Assembly (NCBI GenBank): GCA_002718455.1
Contig: PBER01000007.1
Coordinates: 62,206 to 100,609 of the forward strand
Length of the DNA stretch: 38,404 nucleotides
Direction: 5' to 3'
Source of the DNA: Chloroflexota bacterium
GTDB lineage: Bacteria > Chloroflexota > Dehalococcoidia > Lucifugimonadales > Lucifugimonadaceae
A program made the translations under genes and the position numbers. Numbering within the stretch: position 1 is the stretch's first letter; every line of letters starts with the position of its first letter. Of the stretch, positions 1 to 9,661 are shown in pieces. The notes under the pieces are model-generated. The model had not been told where the DNA came from and searched no databases. It worked only from the letters and a program-made list of their open reading frames with translations.

Positions 1-265
1 GAATGTGTTCCCTGTCTTCTTCATGGCAAAGTCTCCCTTTTTCTGGATTTCCTCCTACTCCCATGCCTCTGGCCAATCTATCTCCGACTCTTAATTTATG
101 TGGAACATCTGAATTAGATAAGGCCTGAGCATCAGTGTTTACAGCTACATACTGTATATGAGGGATCTTATTTCTATACATTCGATTAACTGCATTAGAA
201 CCACCCCCACCAACACCTATCACTGCAACTTGAGCTTGTCCTATTTCTATTTTTTCTTCAACCAA
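1..265 (-). CDS. ftsZ: Cell division protein FtsZ, N-terminal part (runs off left edge; absent from ORF track)
   Basis: Reverse-strand translation gives ...EIGQAQVAVIGVGGGGSNAVNRMYRNKIPHIQYVAVNTDAQALSNSDVPHKLRVGDRLARGMGVGGNPEKG..., the FtsZ GTP-binding N-terminus. Probable TTG start at 265 after an AAAGGTAG-type RBS. Confidence 0.93.
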   Translation of the reverse strand, partial: MVEEKIEIGQAQVAVIGVGGGGSNAVNRMYRNKIPHIQYVAVNTDAQALSNSDVPHKLRVGDRLARGMGVGGNPEKGRLCHEEDREHI

Positions 266-272
266 ATTTGCT

Positions 273-1565
273 CTACCTTTTTCCGATTGATTTTATTTTT
301 TTGAAAAGTTCTAATATATTCATTTTAACACTAGTTTGTATATTTGAGCCAAATTTAGTAATATTTGAGATCTCAATATTCCCCTTTATTCCTGTAGATA
401 TATTATTTATTTGACTGGTAAACTCTGCATTGTAATCGATATTATGCATATAATTTGCCATAGATAATGATGTTAATGACTCTAACGTAAGATTTTCTCC
501 TAAAAATTTCAAATTTTTTGTATCTGCTAATCTAGTCTTTGCTTGAAAAATATATCTCGCCTGTGCAACTATTCCTTCTGTTTTACTACCTCCTCCGGTT
601 AAAATAATTCTTTCAGGGAGATTTTGTTGTCCTAAATTTTCTACAATTTCTTGTTTTATCATGGTGAATATTTCTACAACTCTTTCCTTCATCACTTGCG
701 AAATTTGCCTTTTAGTTATTTCAGTTGTTTTAGTTGAATCTTTATCTTTAATGATTACCTTCTCTGCTATTCTTTCGTTTTCTGGGGTACAACTTGTTTC
801 AAGTTTCAATTGGTTTGCAAAGTCTAAATTTGTTGAAAAAGCGATAGATAAATCTGAAGTAAATTGATTTCCTCCAACGGGTATAGAACCTGTATACACA
901 GGATTCCCTTTCTTAGTTAAACAAAAATCAGTTGATGCTGCGCCTATATCTATGATTAATGAACCTATTTCTTTTTCATCAGCATTTAGAAGATAGGATG
1001 ATGAAGCGATTATTTCGGAAATCAAATATTTAGGTTGTAGTCCTGATTCTATTATCATAGATTGCACTAAATCTATTTGATTTTTCTCAATGTTTACATA
1101 AAGGTTATGAACTGCTATGTTTTTTGAATGCATCCCAAGAGGATGTCTAATTCCTTCCATACCATCTAATCTATATTCCAAAGGTATAATATGAGTAGTG
1201 TCATGGGTAATAAAAGAATTTATTTTAGGATTATTTTTTGATAATAAACTTATTTGTTCTTGTGTTATTATTTCATCATCTTTATCAGTCTGCATAGATG
1301 ATTGAATAATGACTGAATTATTTGAAGAGCCTCCAAATCCTATGTTGCAATAGTCGATTTCTTTCTCTATATTCCTGAAATCTCTTACAAGATTTTTTAG
1401 TTGGTTAGTAACTATAATTCTATTTTCTTCATTAAAAGTGTCTCGTACTGGTTCGGCATACGTTTTTTCTGCATAAAAGAGTATTTCAAAATTTGCGATT
1501 GATTTTTCCGTTAATAATAATCTACAAGAACTGGATCCTAAATCCAAAGATAATATTTTACTCAT
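273..1565 (-). CDS. ftsA: Cell division protein FtsA
   Basis: Actin/ASKHA-type motifs (LSLDLGSSSCRLLL, IIDIGAASTDFCL, ILTGGGSKTEG), amphipathic C-terminus NILELFKKIKSIGKR, adjacent to ftsZ. Confidence 0.9.
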   Translation of the reverse strand: MSKILSLDLGSSSCRLLLTEKSIANFEILFYAEKTYAEPVRDTFNEENRIIVTNQLKNLVRDFRNIEKEIDYCNIGFGGSSNNSVIIQSSMQTDKDDEIITQEQISLLSKNNPKINSFITHDTTHIIPLEYRLDGMEGIRHPLGMHSKNIAVHNLYVNIEKNQIDLVQSMIIESGLQPKYLISEIIASSSYLLNADEKEIGSLIIDIGAASTDFCLTKKGNPVYTGSIPVGGNQFTSDLSIAFSTNLDFANQLKLETSCTPENERIAEKVIIKDKDSTKTTEITKRQISQVMKERVVEIFTMIKQEIVENLGQQNLPERIILTGGGSKTEGIVAQARYIFQAKTRLADTKNLKFLGENLTLESLTSLSMANYMHNIDYNAEFTSQINNISTGIKGNIEISNITKFGSNIQTSVKMNILELFKKIKSIGKR

Positions 1566-2514
1566 TTTTTATTCTCTCCGCTACTCTTAGTTTTGCACTC
1601 CTACTACGCCTGTTGTCCTGTAATTCATTTATTGAAGCGATTAATGGTTTTTTTGTAATAATTTTAATTTTTGGTTTATGGTTACATTCACATTTTGTTA
1701 TATTTGGTAGGCAAATACAATATTTTGATTCTTTTTTAAAAAAGTTTTTTACGATTCTGTCTTCTAGAGAATGATATGAAATAACGGCTATTCGTCCACC
1801 TTCTCCTAGAATATCCAATGATTGATCAAGAGCTTTGTGTAGTGAACTGAGTTCTTCATTGATATATATCCTTATTGCCTGAAAAGTTTTTGTTGCAGGA
1901 TGTATTTTGAAATTACTTGTTTTAATTCCTTTTTTTATTAAATCTGCTAATTCATCTGCGTATTCTAAAGGGCGATTATTTACTATAATTTCTGCAATTT
2001 TTCGTGCTTTTCTATCTTCTCCAAAGTCAAAAATAATATCCGCCAGTTCTTTTTCACTAAAAGTATTAATAATGTCTTTAGCAGATAATTTTTGTTCATA
2101 AGAAAATCTCATGTCTAGTGGATCGTGTCTTTTAAAAGAAAATCCTCTTTTTTCCGTATCTAATTGTAAAGACGAAACACCTAAATCGAATAAAATTCCA
2201 TGACAAGGAATGAAATTTTCTTTCATACAAATTCTTTTTATGTTTTTGAAATTATCATTTACGATTGTCGTTCTGTCAGAAAAATTAGTTAGTCGATTTT
2301 TTGAAACTTCTATTGCCTCATGATCTGCATCAATCCCTAAAATTTCTCCTCCCGGATCACTTGCTTTTAAAATTGATTTTGCATGCCCTGATTCACCAAG
2401 TGTTGCATCGACAAACCTACCTCCAGGTAATACGTTTAACATCTTAAGTATTTCTGGTATCATCACTGGTTTATGATGTATTCCCAAGTCTTCCAAAATC
2501 AATAAAATCTCCAA
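1558..2514 (-). CDS. rsmH: 16S rRNA (cytosine(1402)-N4)-methyltransferase RsmH
   Basis: HKPVMIPEIL, FVDATLGESGHAKSIL, ILFDLGVSSLQLD, ERGFSF..PLDMR, AVISYHSLEDRIVKNFF; upstream of and overlapping ftsA. Confidence 0.95.
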   Translation of the reverse strand: MEILLILEDLGIHHKPVMIPEILKMLNVLPGGRFVDATLGESGHAKSILKASDPGGEILGIDADHEAIEVSKNRLTNFSDRTTIVNDNFKNIKRICMKENFIPCHGILFDLGVSSLQLDTEKRGFSFKRHDPLDMRFSYEQKLSAKDIINTFSEKELADIIFDFGEDRKARKIAEIIVNNRPLEYADELADLIKKGIKTSNFKIHPATKTFQAIRIYINEELSSLHKALDQSLDILGEGGRIAVISYHSLEDRIVKNFFKKESKYCICLPNITKCECNHKPKIKIITKKPLIASINELQDNRRSRSAKLRVAERIKNE

Positions 2515-2640
2515 TAAATGAAATTATTTTCCAATTATAAAGTATTAATGATCTCATTTTTTATGTTTTTATTTCAATTGAACTTCAAAACGACTTTATG
2601 TAAATTATTAATTAATGATTTTAAATTTTAACTATTATTA

Positions 2641-3123
2641 ATGAAAAAATTAGCTGTTATAACGATTTCGGACTCACGCTCCGCTGATGGACAACTTAAA
2701 GATTTAAGTGGAGACAAAATAATTAAAATACTTTCTGAAAAGAATTTTTCCCTTCATGAAAGAATCCTTGTTTCAGATGAAAGAGCTGAGATTTCCCGTA
2801 GTTTTAAAAAATGTCTTAGTAATAACGAAGTAGATTTTATTATAACAACAGGTGGTACTGGTATTTCACCTAGAGATATAACGCCAGAAGTGACCAAAGG
2901 TTTTATCGATAAAGAAATCATTGGCGTATCAAATGAAATTAGGACTCGATTTCAGAAAAGATTACCCACATCTATTTTATACAGAGGTTTATGTGGAATT
3001 TCAGGAAATAAATTGATTTTGAATTTACCAGGTAGCCCAAATGGAGTAGAGGAAGGATTATCTGTAATTTTTCCTCTATTGGATCATATTTTTGATTTGT
3101 TGTCCGGAAACACGGAGCATTAA
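2641..3123 (+). CDS. Molybdenum cofactor biosynthesis protein, MoaB/Mog family
   Basis: [41 protein letters not shown] motifs of the MoaB/Mog fold. Confidence 0.88.
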   Translation: MKKLAVITISDSRSADGQLKDLSGDKIIKILSEKNFSLHERILVSDERAEISRSFKKCLSNNEVDFIITTGGTGISPRDITPEVTKGFIDKEIIGVSNEIRTRFQKRLPTSILYRGLCGISGNKLILNLPGSPNGVEEGLSVIFPLLDHIFDLLSGNTEH

Positions 3124-3124
3124 A

Positions 3125-3808
3125 TTGATTAATATTGACATAGTTACTTTGTTTCCAGAAATTTTTGATCAATTTTTTATTTCTTCACCTTTAAAAAAAA
3201 CTTTTGACCAAGGATCCATAGAAGTGACAATTCATCAATTGAGAGATTTTACAAAAGATAAGCACAATAAAGTTGACGATAAGCAATATGGAGGTGATCC
3301 AGGAATGGTTTTGATGGCTCAGCCTCTTATAGATTGTGTTGAATACATTGAAAAGATTAGAAATTCAGAGGTTTTTACAGTTCTTTTATCTCCTCAGGGA
3401 GAAAGAATCAACCACGGTATAATACAAAAAATATCCTTATCAAAGAATGTAATTTTAGTATGTGGTAGATATGAAGGAGTAGATGAAAGATTTATAGAAG
3501 AAAAAGTTGATTGTGAATTGTCGATAGGAGATTTTATTTTATCAGGAGGAGAATTGCCTGCTTTAATTGTTTTAGAGGCTATGTTAAGATTAATTCCCGG
3601 TGTTGTAGGTGATCATAAATCTACCTTGAATGACTCTTTTGGAGTAAATTTTTCAAATAAATTAAAAGGTCCCGTTTATACGAGGCCTAAAGAAGTTAGA
3701 AACAAGAAAGTTCCAGATGTATTGCTTTCAGGAGATCATAAAGAAATAAATAAATGGAGAAATAATATATCTAGTTATCGAACCAAAATCAGAAGAAAAG
3801 ATTTATAA
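3125..3808 (+). CDS. trmD: tRNA (guanine-N1)-methyltransferase TrmD
   Basis: INIDIVTLFPEIFDQF, QYGGDPGMVLMAQPL, CGRYEGVDERF, SIGDFILSGGELPALIVLEAMLRLIPGVVG. TTG start at 3125 with GGAG upstream fits better than the ORF-track start at 3092. Confidence 0.95.
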   Translation: MINIDIVTLFPEIFDQFFISSPLKKTFDQGSIEVTIHQLRDFTKDKHNKVDDKQYGGDPGMVLMAQPLIDCVEYIEKIRNSEVFTVLLSPQGERINHGIIQKISLSKNVILVCGRYEGVDERFIEEKVDCELSIGDFILSGGELPALIVLEAMLRLIPGVVGDHKSTLNDSFGVNFSNKLKGPVYTRPKEVRNKKVPDVLLSGDHKEINKWRNNISSYRTKIRRKDL

Positions 3809-3900
3809 TAAAGAAGAACAAAATTTACTATCTATTAAATTCACTTAGATGTTATTATTAATTCTTTGTGTGTTTAATAAATTAATTTAGAAATCATCCG

Positions 3901-4449
3901 ATGGCAGAAGAAAAAAATAAAGAAGAACCCAAGTCAACAGAAGCTAAAGAAGAAGCTCCTGCAGAAGAACCCAAGTCAACAGAAGCTAAAGAAGAAGCTC
4001 CTGCAGAAGAACCCAAGTCAACAGAAGCTAAAGAAGAAACTCCTGCAGAAGAACCCAAGTCATCAGAAGCTAAAGAAGAAACTCCAGCAGAAGAGCAAAT
4101 AATCGATTATTTAGGAAAAATAAATAGCAACATGAAAATTGATTCTTTTTCAAGTGGAGATACTGTGATTGTTAATTTATTAATAAGAGAAGGAGAAAGA
4201 GAAAGAATTCAATCTTTTCAAGGAAACGTCATCAAAGGTTCACATATAAATGGTAAAAAAGTCTTTCCTGGCAAATCATTTACTGTTAGAAGAATTTCCT
4301 CAGGAGTAGGAGTTGAAAGAACTATCCCAATGTCTTCCCCCTTTCTTGACTCATTGAAAGTTGTAAGAAGGGGAAAAGTAAGACAATCTAGATTATATTT
4401 TCTTAGGTCTCTTACTGGTAAAAAAGCAAGAATAAAAGAAGCAAAATAA
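3901..4449 (+). CDS. rplS: 50S ribosomal protein L19 with repetitive N-terminal extension
   Basis: C-terminal part FSSGDTVIVNLLIREGERERIQSFQGNVI...RRISSGVGVERTIPMSSPFLDSLKVVRRGKVRQSRLYFLRSLTGKKARIKE is L19; preceded by four EEPKS(T/S)EAKEE(A/T)PA repeats. Confidence 0.95.
   Translation: MAEEKNKEEPKSTEAKEEAPAEEPKSTEAKEEAPAEEPKSTEAKEETPAEEPKSSEAKEETPAEEQIIDYLGKINSNMKIDSFSSGDTVIVNLLIREGERERIQSFQGNVIKGSHINGKKVFPGKSFTVRRISSGVGVERTIPMSSPFLDSLKVVRRGKVRQSRLYFLRSLTGKKARIKEAK
3922..4089 (+). repeat. Tandem repeat, 4 x 42 bp, in frame within rplS
   Basis: Unit gaagaacccaagtcaacagaagctaaagaagaagctcctgca at 3922, 3964, 4006 and 4048. Copies 1 and 2 are identical; copies 3 and 4 carry substitutions. Confidence 0.97.
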
Positions 4450-4460
4450 TTTGGTGTCAA

Positions 4461-5093
4461 ATGACAATATTACCCATTCGATTATTCCCTGATCCAATTT
4501 TGAGAAAAAAATCAAAAGAAATTGATAATATAGATTTAGAAATTCTTGAATTCAGTAATAACATGTTGGAAACAATGCAATATGCAAAAGGTATAGGATT
4601 AGCAGCACCTCAAGTGGGACGTCTTGTACGACTTATTACTATACAAGTACCGGAGTGTGAGCCTCTTATAATGTTTAATCCATACGTAAACAAAAAACTA
4701 GGTAAAAGAATGATTCCTGAAGGTTGCTTAAGTGTACCTGGATTTACAGGAATTGTTGAAAGATCTATATCAATATCAGCAACATATATCGATAAAAATA
4801 AAGGAAAAATACAACTTTCAGCTACAGAATTGTTATCACAGGCAATTGAACATGAAATTGATCATCTTAATGGCATTATGTATTTAGATCATTTAGAAAG
4901 TCATGAGAAATTACATAAAACTGGAATTACTCCAGATGACATACACTGGCATGATGTAGCCTATAAGGTTAGCATTAACAAAGATAATGCAACAAAAATG
5001 GATTTAGAAACAGAAGGAATCATTGAAAGAAAAATTGAATTGTCTAAAATAAAATCAGACGGTTCAATTGAAGAAGCTTCTTTCGATGTATAA
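4461..5093 (+). CDS. def: Peptide deformylase with C-terminal extension
   Basis: GIGLAAPQVG, EGCLSVPG, HEIDHLNG motifs. Confidence 0.95.
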   Translation: MTILPIRLFPDPILRKKSKEIDNIDLEILEFSNNMLETMQYAKGIGLAAPQVGRLVRLITIQVPECEPLIMFNPYVNKKLGKRMIPEGCLSVPGFTGIVERSISISATYIDKNKGKIQLSATELLSQAIEHEIDHLNGIMYLDHLESHEKLHKTGITPDDIHWHDVAYKVSINKDNATKMDLETEGIIERKIELSKIKSDGSIEEASFDV

Positions 5094-5115
5094 ATATATT
5101 TAATTATGTAGAGGT

Positions 5116-6981
5116 ATGATTTTGCTTAGATTTAAAGGGATTGTAATAGTAATAATTTGTATAATAATTGCTGCTTTGGTTATATCAATTAATCCATTAA
5201 AAATTAATAATTGGGAAAGAGGAAACAAGGATACAATATTTGGTATGGTCTTAGGTTTAGATCTTATTGGTGGAACGCATTTGGTCTATGAAATCAAATC
5301 TAAGACAGGAGAGAATCCTTCTGTTGAAGATGCCGAAGGTGTTAGAAAAATAATTGAAAGAAGAGTCAATGAATTTGGAGTGAGTGAAGCTAATGTGCAA
5401 CTAATAGGTTCTCCGCCAGATAAAATTCTTATTCAAATACCATCTCAAAGTCAAGACAAAATAACTTTTTCTTTTAGTAATAAAGACCCAGATGCAAGTC
5501 TAATTACTGACAAACTACATCAAATGGGAATTGAGGATTTTCAAATTGAAAAAGTAGAAAATGATTTTGTTTTGACATTTAACACTTCCCTTGATCAACA
5601 AAAGATAGATGAAATAAAAAATTTTCTTATGAACTCTCTTGAAGTTGTAATAAAAATCAATTTTTCTCCCAAAAGAATTGAATTACCAACTGGAGAGACA
5701 AAATTAGAGTTCCCTAATAAATTAGACATAGACGCAGTATTGGAGGATGAAAAGATTGAATACTTGTCGTTTACTTCAAAAGAATTTGGAGCATTCGAAT
5801 TTACCATCAATAACTATGGATATGATAAAGATAGTATGAACGATGAGATTGTATCTGCACTTTCAAAACTTGATTATAATTTTGTGAATTTAGAGGCTGA
5901 TGGAGCATTGAATACTTTTGTAGCCAGCGGAGGAATTCAATCTGCAAAAAGATTAATTGGTTCAACTGCACAACTGGAATTTAGAATTAGAGAATGTGGA
6001 GATACCAAACCAGAAGATTTGGATGAAAGTGTTTGGGAATTGGTTAAATGTTTTGATCCTCAATTCTACAATGAAGTAGCTACTGGGTTAGAATCAAAAA
6101 ATTTGACTGATGCTTCCCCAGGAACAAATGCAGAAATTGGACAACCAGTTGTCAATATAACTTTTGATGATGAAGGATCTGATACTTTCTATGAAATAAC
6201 AGATAGAATTTCAAGAACAGGAGATCTTTTGGCCATTTATCTAGACAATGAAGAACTCATAACACCTGGAGCTGACAAAGCTATTTCTGGTGGAAGTGCT
6301 TACATATATGGAAGAGATATCAATGCTACAAGAGCACGAGAAATAGCTATCCAATTAAGATCAGGTGCATTACCCGCAACATTAACTTTAGTTCAAGAGA
6401 GAAATGTTGATGCAGTTTTAGGATCAGAATCTTTATCTAAGAGTCTTTTTGCGGGAACTATAGGATTTGTATTGGTTTTGTTATTTATGATGGCTTATTA
6501 TAAAGTTCCGGGGGTTGTTTCATCTTTAACTTTGATAATATATGTGGGTTTTGTTTTGGCCATATTCAAAATCATACCTGTCACATTAACTTTGTCCGGA
6601 GCAGCCGCTCTAATTTTATCGATAGGTTTCGCAGTTGATGCTAATATACTAATTGCCGAAAGAATCAAGGAAGAATTGCTATCTGGTAGGAATCTATTAA
6701 ATTCTATATCTATTGGTTTTAATAGAGCATGGCCATCAATAAGAGATGGCAATGTTTCTACAATAATTACAGCTATTGTTTTATTTTGGTTTGGTTCAAG
6801 ATTTTCAACTTCAGTTATGCAGGGATTTGCTTTGACATTGGGACTTGGGGTTTTGATCAGTATGATTACTAGTTTTTATGTGAACAGGATCCTTATTGTT
6901 ATTGTATCTAGATTCAATATTGTAAGTAACACTAATTTGTATATCCCAGTTGTAAAGAAAAATAAAAATTTTGGAGATTAA
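5116..6981 (+). CDS. secD: Protein translocase subunit SecD
   Basis: GLDLIGGTHLVYEI, RRVNEFGVSEANVQ, multi-TM C-terminus with ILSIGFAVDANILIAERIKEEL; followed by SecF. Confidence 0.95.
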   Translation: MILLRFKGIVIVIICIIIAALVISINPLKINNWERGNKDTIFGMVLGLDLIGGTHLVYEIKSKTGENPSVEDAEGVRKIIERRVNEFGVSEANVQLIGSPPDKILIQIPSQSQDKITFSFSNKDPDASLITDKLHQMGIEDFQIEKVENDFVLTFNTSLDQQKIDEIKNFLMNSLEVVIKINFSPKRIELPTGETKLEFPNKLDIDAVLEDEKIEYLSFTSKEFGAFEFTINNYGYDKDSMNDEIVSALSKLDYNFVNLEADGALNTFVASGGIQSAKRLIGSTAQLEFRIRECGDTKPEDLDESVWELVKCFDPQFYNEVATGLESKNLTDASPGTNAEIGQPVVNITFDDEGSDTFYEITDRISRTGDLLAIYLDNEELITPGADKAISGGSAYIYGRDINATRAREIAIQLRSGALPATLTLVQERNVDAVLGSESLSKSLFAGTIGFVLVLLFMMAYYKVPGVVSSLTLIIYVGFVLAIFKIIPVTLTLSGAAALILSIGFAVDANILIAERIKEELLSGRNLLNSISIGFNRAWPSIRDGNVSTIITAIVLFWFGSRFSTSVMQGFALTLGLGVLISMITSFYVNRILIVIVSRFNIVSNTNLYIPVVKKNKNFGD

Positions 6982-6983
6982 AT

Positions 6984-7865
6984 TTGAATATCAACTTTAA
7001 AAGATTATATGTTTTGTATATTTCGGGGTTATTAATGATGATTGCAATAATTCTATTGATTTTTCCCGGGTTGCCTTTAGGAATTGATTTTACTTCTGGA
7101 TCAACAATTTCTTACCGATGGGTTGATAAAAATCCTACTCAAGAAGATATAATGTTTGCTTTGAATCAAGCAGGTTTTGAAAACTCTATCGTTCAGTCTA
7201 TGGGAGAGAAAGAATTTTTTATTCGTACTTCAGATATAGGAAATAGTGGTAAAGAAAAAATAGATAAAATACTCTTAGAAAGAATACAAGAAAAACCTAT
7301 AACTCTTGATACTAATACAGTGGGTAGCTCTGTAGCTGAAAATACTATAAGAAATTCTATAATTGCTGTATTTGTAGCTTCTTTGTTCGTTATGCTGTAC
7401 ATAATCTACGCCTTTAGAAACATTGAACGATCTTTCCTTTATGCGATAGCAGCAATATTAACATTAATACATGATGTTTTATTAGTTATGGGTATTTTCA
7501 TAATTTTAAGTTTGATAATTGGATCTCAAGTAAATTCTATTTTCATTGTTGGCATTCTGACAGTTATTGGATATTCTGTAAATGATACAATTGTGATTTT
7601 TGACCGCATACGAGAGAATCAGATTCTTAACCGATCAAGAGAGTTTTTTGATACTGTTAATAAATCAGTAAAAGAATCTATTACAAGATCATTGGGAACT
7701 TCTATCACTACTTCTACGGTGATATTATCAATGCTTTTGTTTGGAGGACAATCTTTAAGAGATTTTTTGATAGTTTTATTACTGGGTGTAATAATAGGTA
7801 CCTATAGTTCGATATTTGTTGCTTCAAATCTACTCATTTTGTGGAGATATGGTCCAAAGAAATAA
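6984..7865 (+). CDS. secF: Protein translocase subunit SecF
   Basis: GIDFTSGSTISYRW, VIGYSVNDTIVIFDRIREN motifs; TTG start 2 nt after secD. Confidence 0.95.
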   Translation: MNINFKRLYVLYISGLLMMIAIILLIFPGLPLGIDFTSGSTISYRWVDKNPTQEDIMFALNQAGFENSIVQSMGEKEFFIRTSDIGNSGKEKIDKILLERIQEKPITLDTNTVGSSVAENTIRNSIIAVFVASLFVMLYIIYAFRNIERSFLYAIAAILTLIHDVLLVMGIFIILSLIIGSQVNSIFIVGILTVIGYSVNDTIVIFDRIRENQILNRSREFFDTVNKSVKESITRSLGTSITTSTVILSMLLFGGQSLRDFLIVLLLGVIIGTYSSIFVASNLLILWRYGPKK

Positions 7866-7866
7866 A

Positions 7867-9660
7867 CTAAGTTTTAGTTCTTATTATTAATTTTTCTTCT
7901 TCCATTTTATCCAATATAGCTAAGCAATATTTTCTACTGATTTTTAAATTTTCTCGGAGAATATTGATGTTGATTTTTTTATGCTTTTTATTGAGTTCAA
8001 GTACTTTATCTTTGATTTTATTGAAGGAATTAAAAGAATAATAAATATTATTAGAGGATTGTATTATCGCTCCAATTTTTATTAAATAATTTAGTAATTC
8101 TTTGTTAGGATGTTTATCTGTAGGAGGATTAAATGGATTTTCTTCTAGTGATTTTATGTAAGCATCAATTTCTCTTTTATCTTTAGCTGGGATACCTATT
8201 CTAAAATTAAGATTGCTGATTACTCCTTCTTTTAAAACTATCTTTTTAAGATTAATTAATTGAGTAATGGATATTCTGTTTTCAATACTTTCGTTAATAA
8301 TAGAGGCTGATATTCCACGTCTTAAGGGATATTGTTTATGGTATTCATTTATTTTTAAAAACATTCCTTTAGATAACTCCATTATAAAATGTTTCTTAGC
8401 TAAATATTGATTCTTATTTTTAATTTGAAATGTAGTTATTTCTGTTTTTTCAATATTATCAAATATATTGTTTTTAGATAATCCAGACAAGGTTTGCAGT
8501 CTTTCAATGCTAATGATCTTTTTTTCTCGAATAATAGTTTCTATTTTTTTTTCAACATCTGCATTTATATTTCTTAGATAATCGGTTAATTTTTCATTAT
8601 TCAAATTACTTAGATTTTCAACACATATTATTTTGCCTCCACCAACTGTTCCCATATTATTTCTAATTATAAAATTGTCATTATTAAAAATTGCTAGATC
8701 CTTTTTCAATATTATTTTGTAGATTTTTTTTCCACTATTTATTTCATATATAATTCTAATTTTTCCTGGAGACCTATTCGTTCCACTATGAAAAATTATT
8801 TCTGAATTGTTTTTGAGTTTCTTATTTGGATTTATTGTTGAAATTTCACCATAAAAAGTGTTTGCTTTTACAAAATAATTTTCTGAACAAATTATATCTC
8901 CCTTTTTGATTTCATTTTTTTCAATACTATGTAAATTTAATGCACATCTAGATCCAGGCTTAACTTTCTCTATATTTTCATAAAAAGATTCTATTTTTTT
9001 TATTTTTATTTTTTTGTTTGCTGGCATCAATCTTAATTGAGTATTTATTTCAAGATCGCTTCCAAGTAAAGTACCAGTTACTATTGTTCCTTTTCCAGGT
9101 AATGAAAACACTCGATCTATTGGTACCCTAACTGGTAACCCTTCAAAAGTTTTTTTTGCATTGAACATTTTTTTTATTTCAGATTCTAAGATTGTCATTC
9201 CTTCTTTAGTTACACAGGATAGGTTTATTATTTTAGATTTCTTATATTTTCCATTTAAAAAAGATTTTTTTATTTCACTTTCTGTTTTTTCTATTTGTTC
9301 ATTATGGGATAAATCTATTTTATTTATAACAATAATTAAGTTTGCAATATCAAGAGATTTTATAATTTCAAAATGTTCTATGGTTTGTCTTTGGATTCCT
9401 TCATTGGCTGAGATTACTAACATAACCAGATCTACACCGTAAGCACCTTTAATCATATTATGTACAAAATTTTCATGCCCTGGAGCATCTATTATGGAAC
9501 AATAATTTTTTTTATCAATTTTGTATTTTGCATAACCTAGCTCAATAGAAATCCCTCTCGCATTTTCTTCAGGTAAGCGATCTGTATTGATGCCAGTTAA
9601 TTCTTTAGCTATTGCAGTTTTTCCATGGTTTATATGACCAGCAATACAAATTGAAAACAA
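7867..9660 (-). CDS. selB: Selenocysteine-specific translation elongation factor SelB
   Basis: AGHINHGKTAIAKELTGINTDRLPEENARGISIELGYA, IDAPGHENFVHNM, NKID; winged-helix C-terminus NILRENLKISRKYCLAILDKMEEEKLIIR. Confidence 0.87.
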   Translation of the reverse strand: MFSICIAGHINHGKTAIAKELTGINTDRLPEENARGISIELGYAKYKIDKKNYCSIIDAPGHENFVHNMIKGAYGVDLVMLVISANEGIQRQTIEHFEIIKSLDIANLIIVINKIDLSHNEQIEKTESEIKKSFLNGKYKKSKIINLSCVTKEGMTILESEIKKMFNAKKTFEGLPVRVPIDRVFSLPGKGTIVTGTLLGSDLEINTQLRLMPANKKIKIKKIESFYENIEKVKPGSRCALNLHSIEKNEIKKGDIICSENYFVKANTFYGEISTINPNKKLKNNSEIIFHSGTNRSPGKIRIIYEINSGKKIYKIILKKDLAIFNNDNFIIRNNMGTVGGGKIICVENLSNLNNEKLTDYLRNINADVEKKIETIIREKKIISIERLQTLSGLSKNNIFDNIEKTEITTFQIKNKNQYLAKKHFIMELSKGMFLKINEYHKQYPLRRGISASIINESIENRISITQLINLKKIVLKEGVISNLNFRIGIPAKDKREIDAYIKSLEENPFNPPTDKHPNKELLNYLIKIGAIIQSSNNIYYSFNSFNKIKDKVLELNKKHKKININILRENLKISRKYCLAILDKMEEEKLIIRTKT

Positions 9661-9661
9661 T

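Noticed and set aside
661-867. ORF on + strand within ftsA
   Set aside because: Antisense to a confidently assigned gene; no recognisable domain; likely by-chance open frame.
3922-4089. Tandem repeat considered as a CRISPR-like array
   Set aside because: Units are contiguous with no spacers, keep the reading frame, and encode a peptide repeat in rplS.
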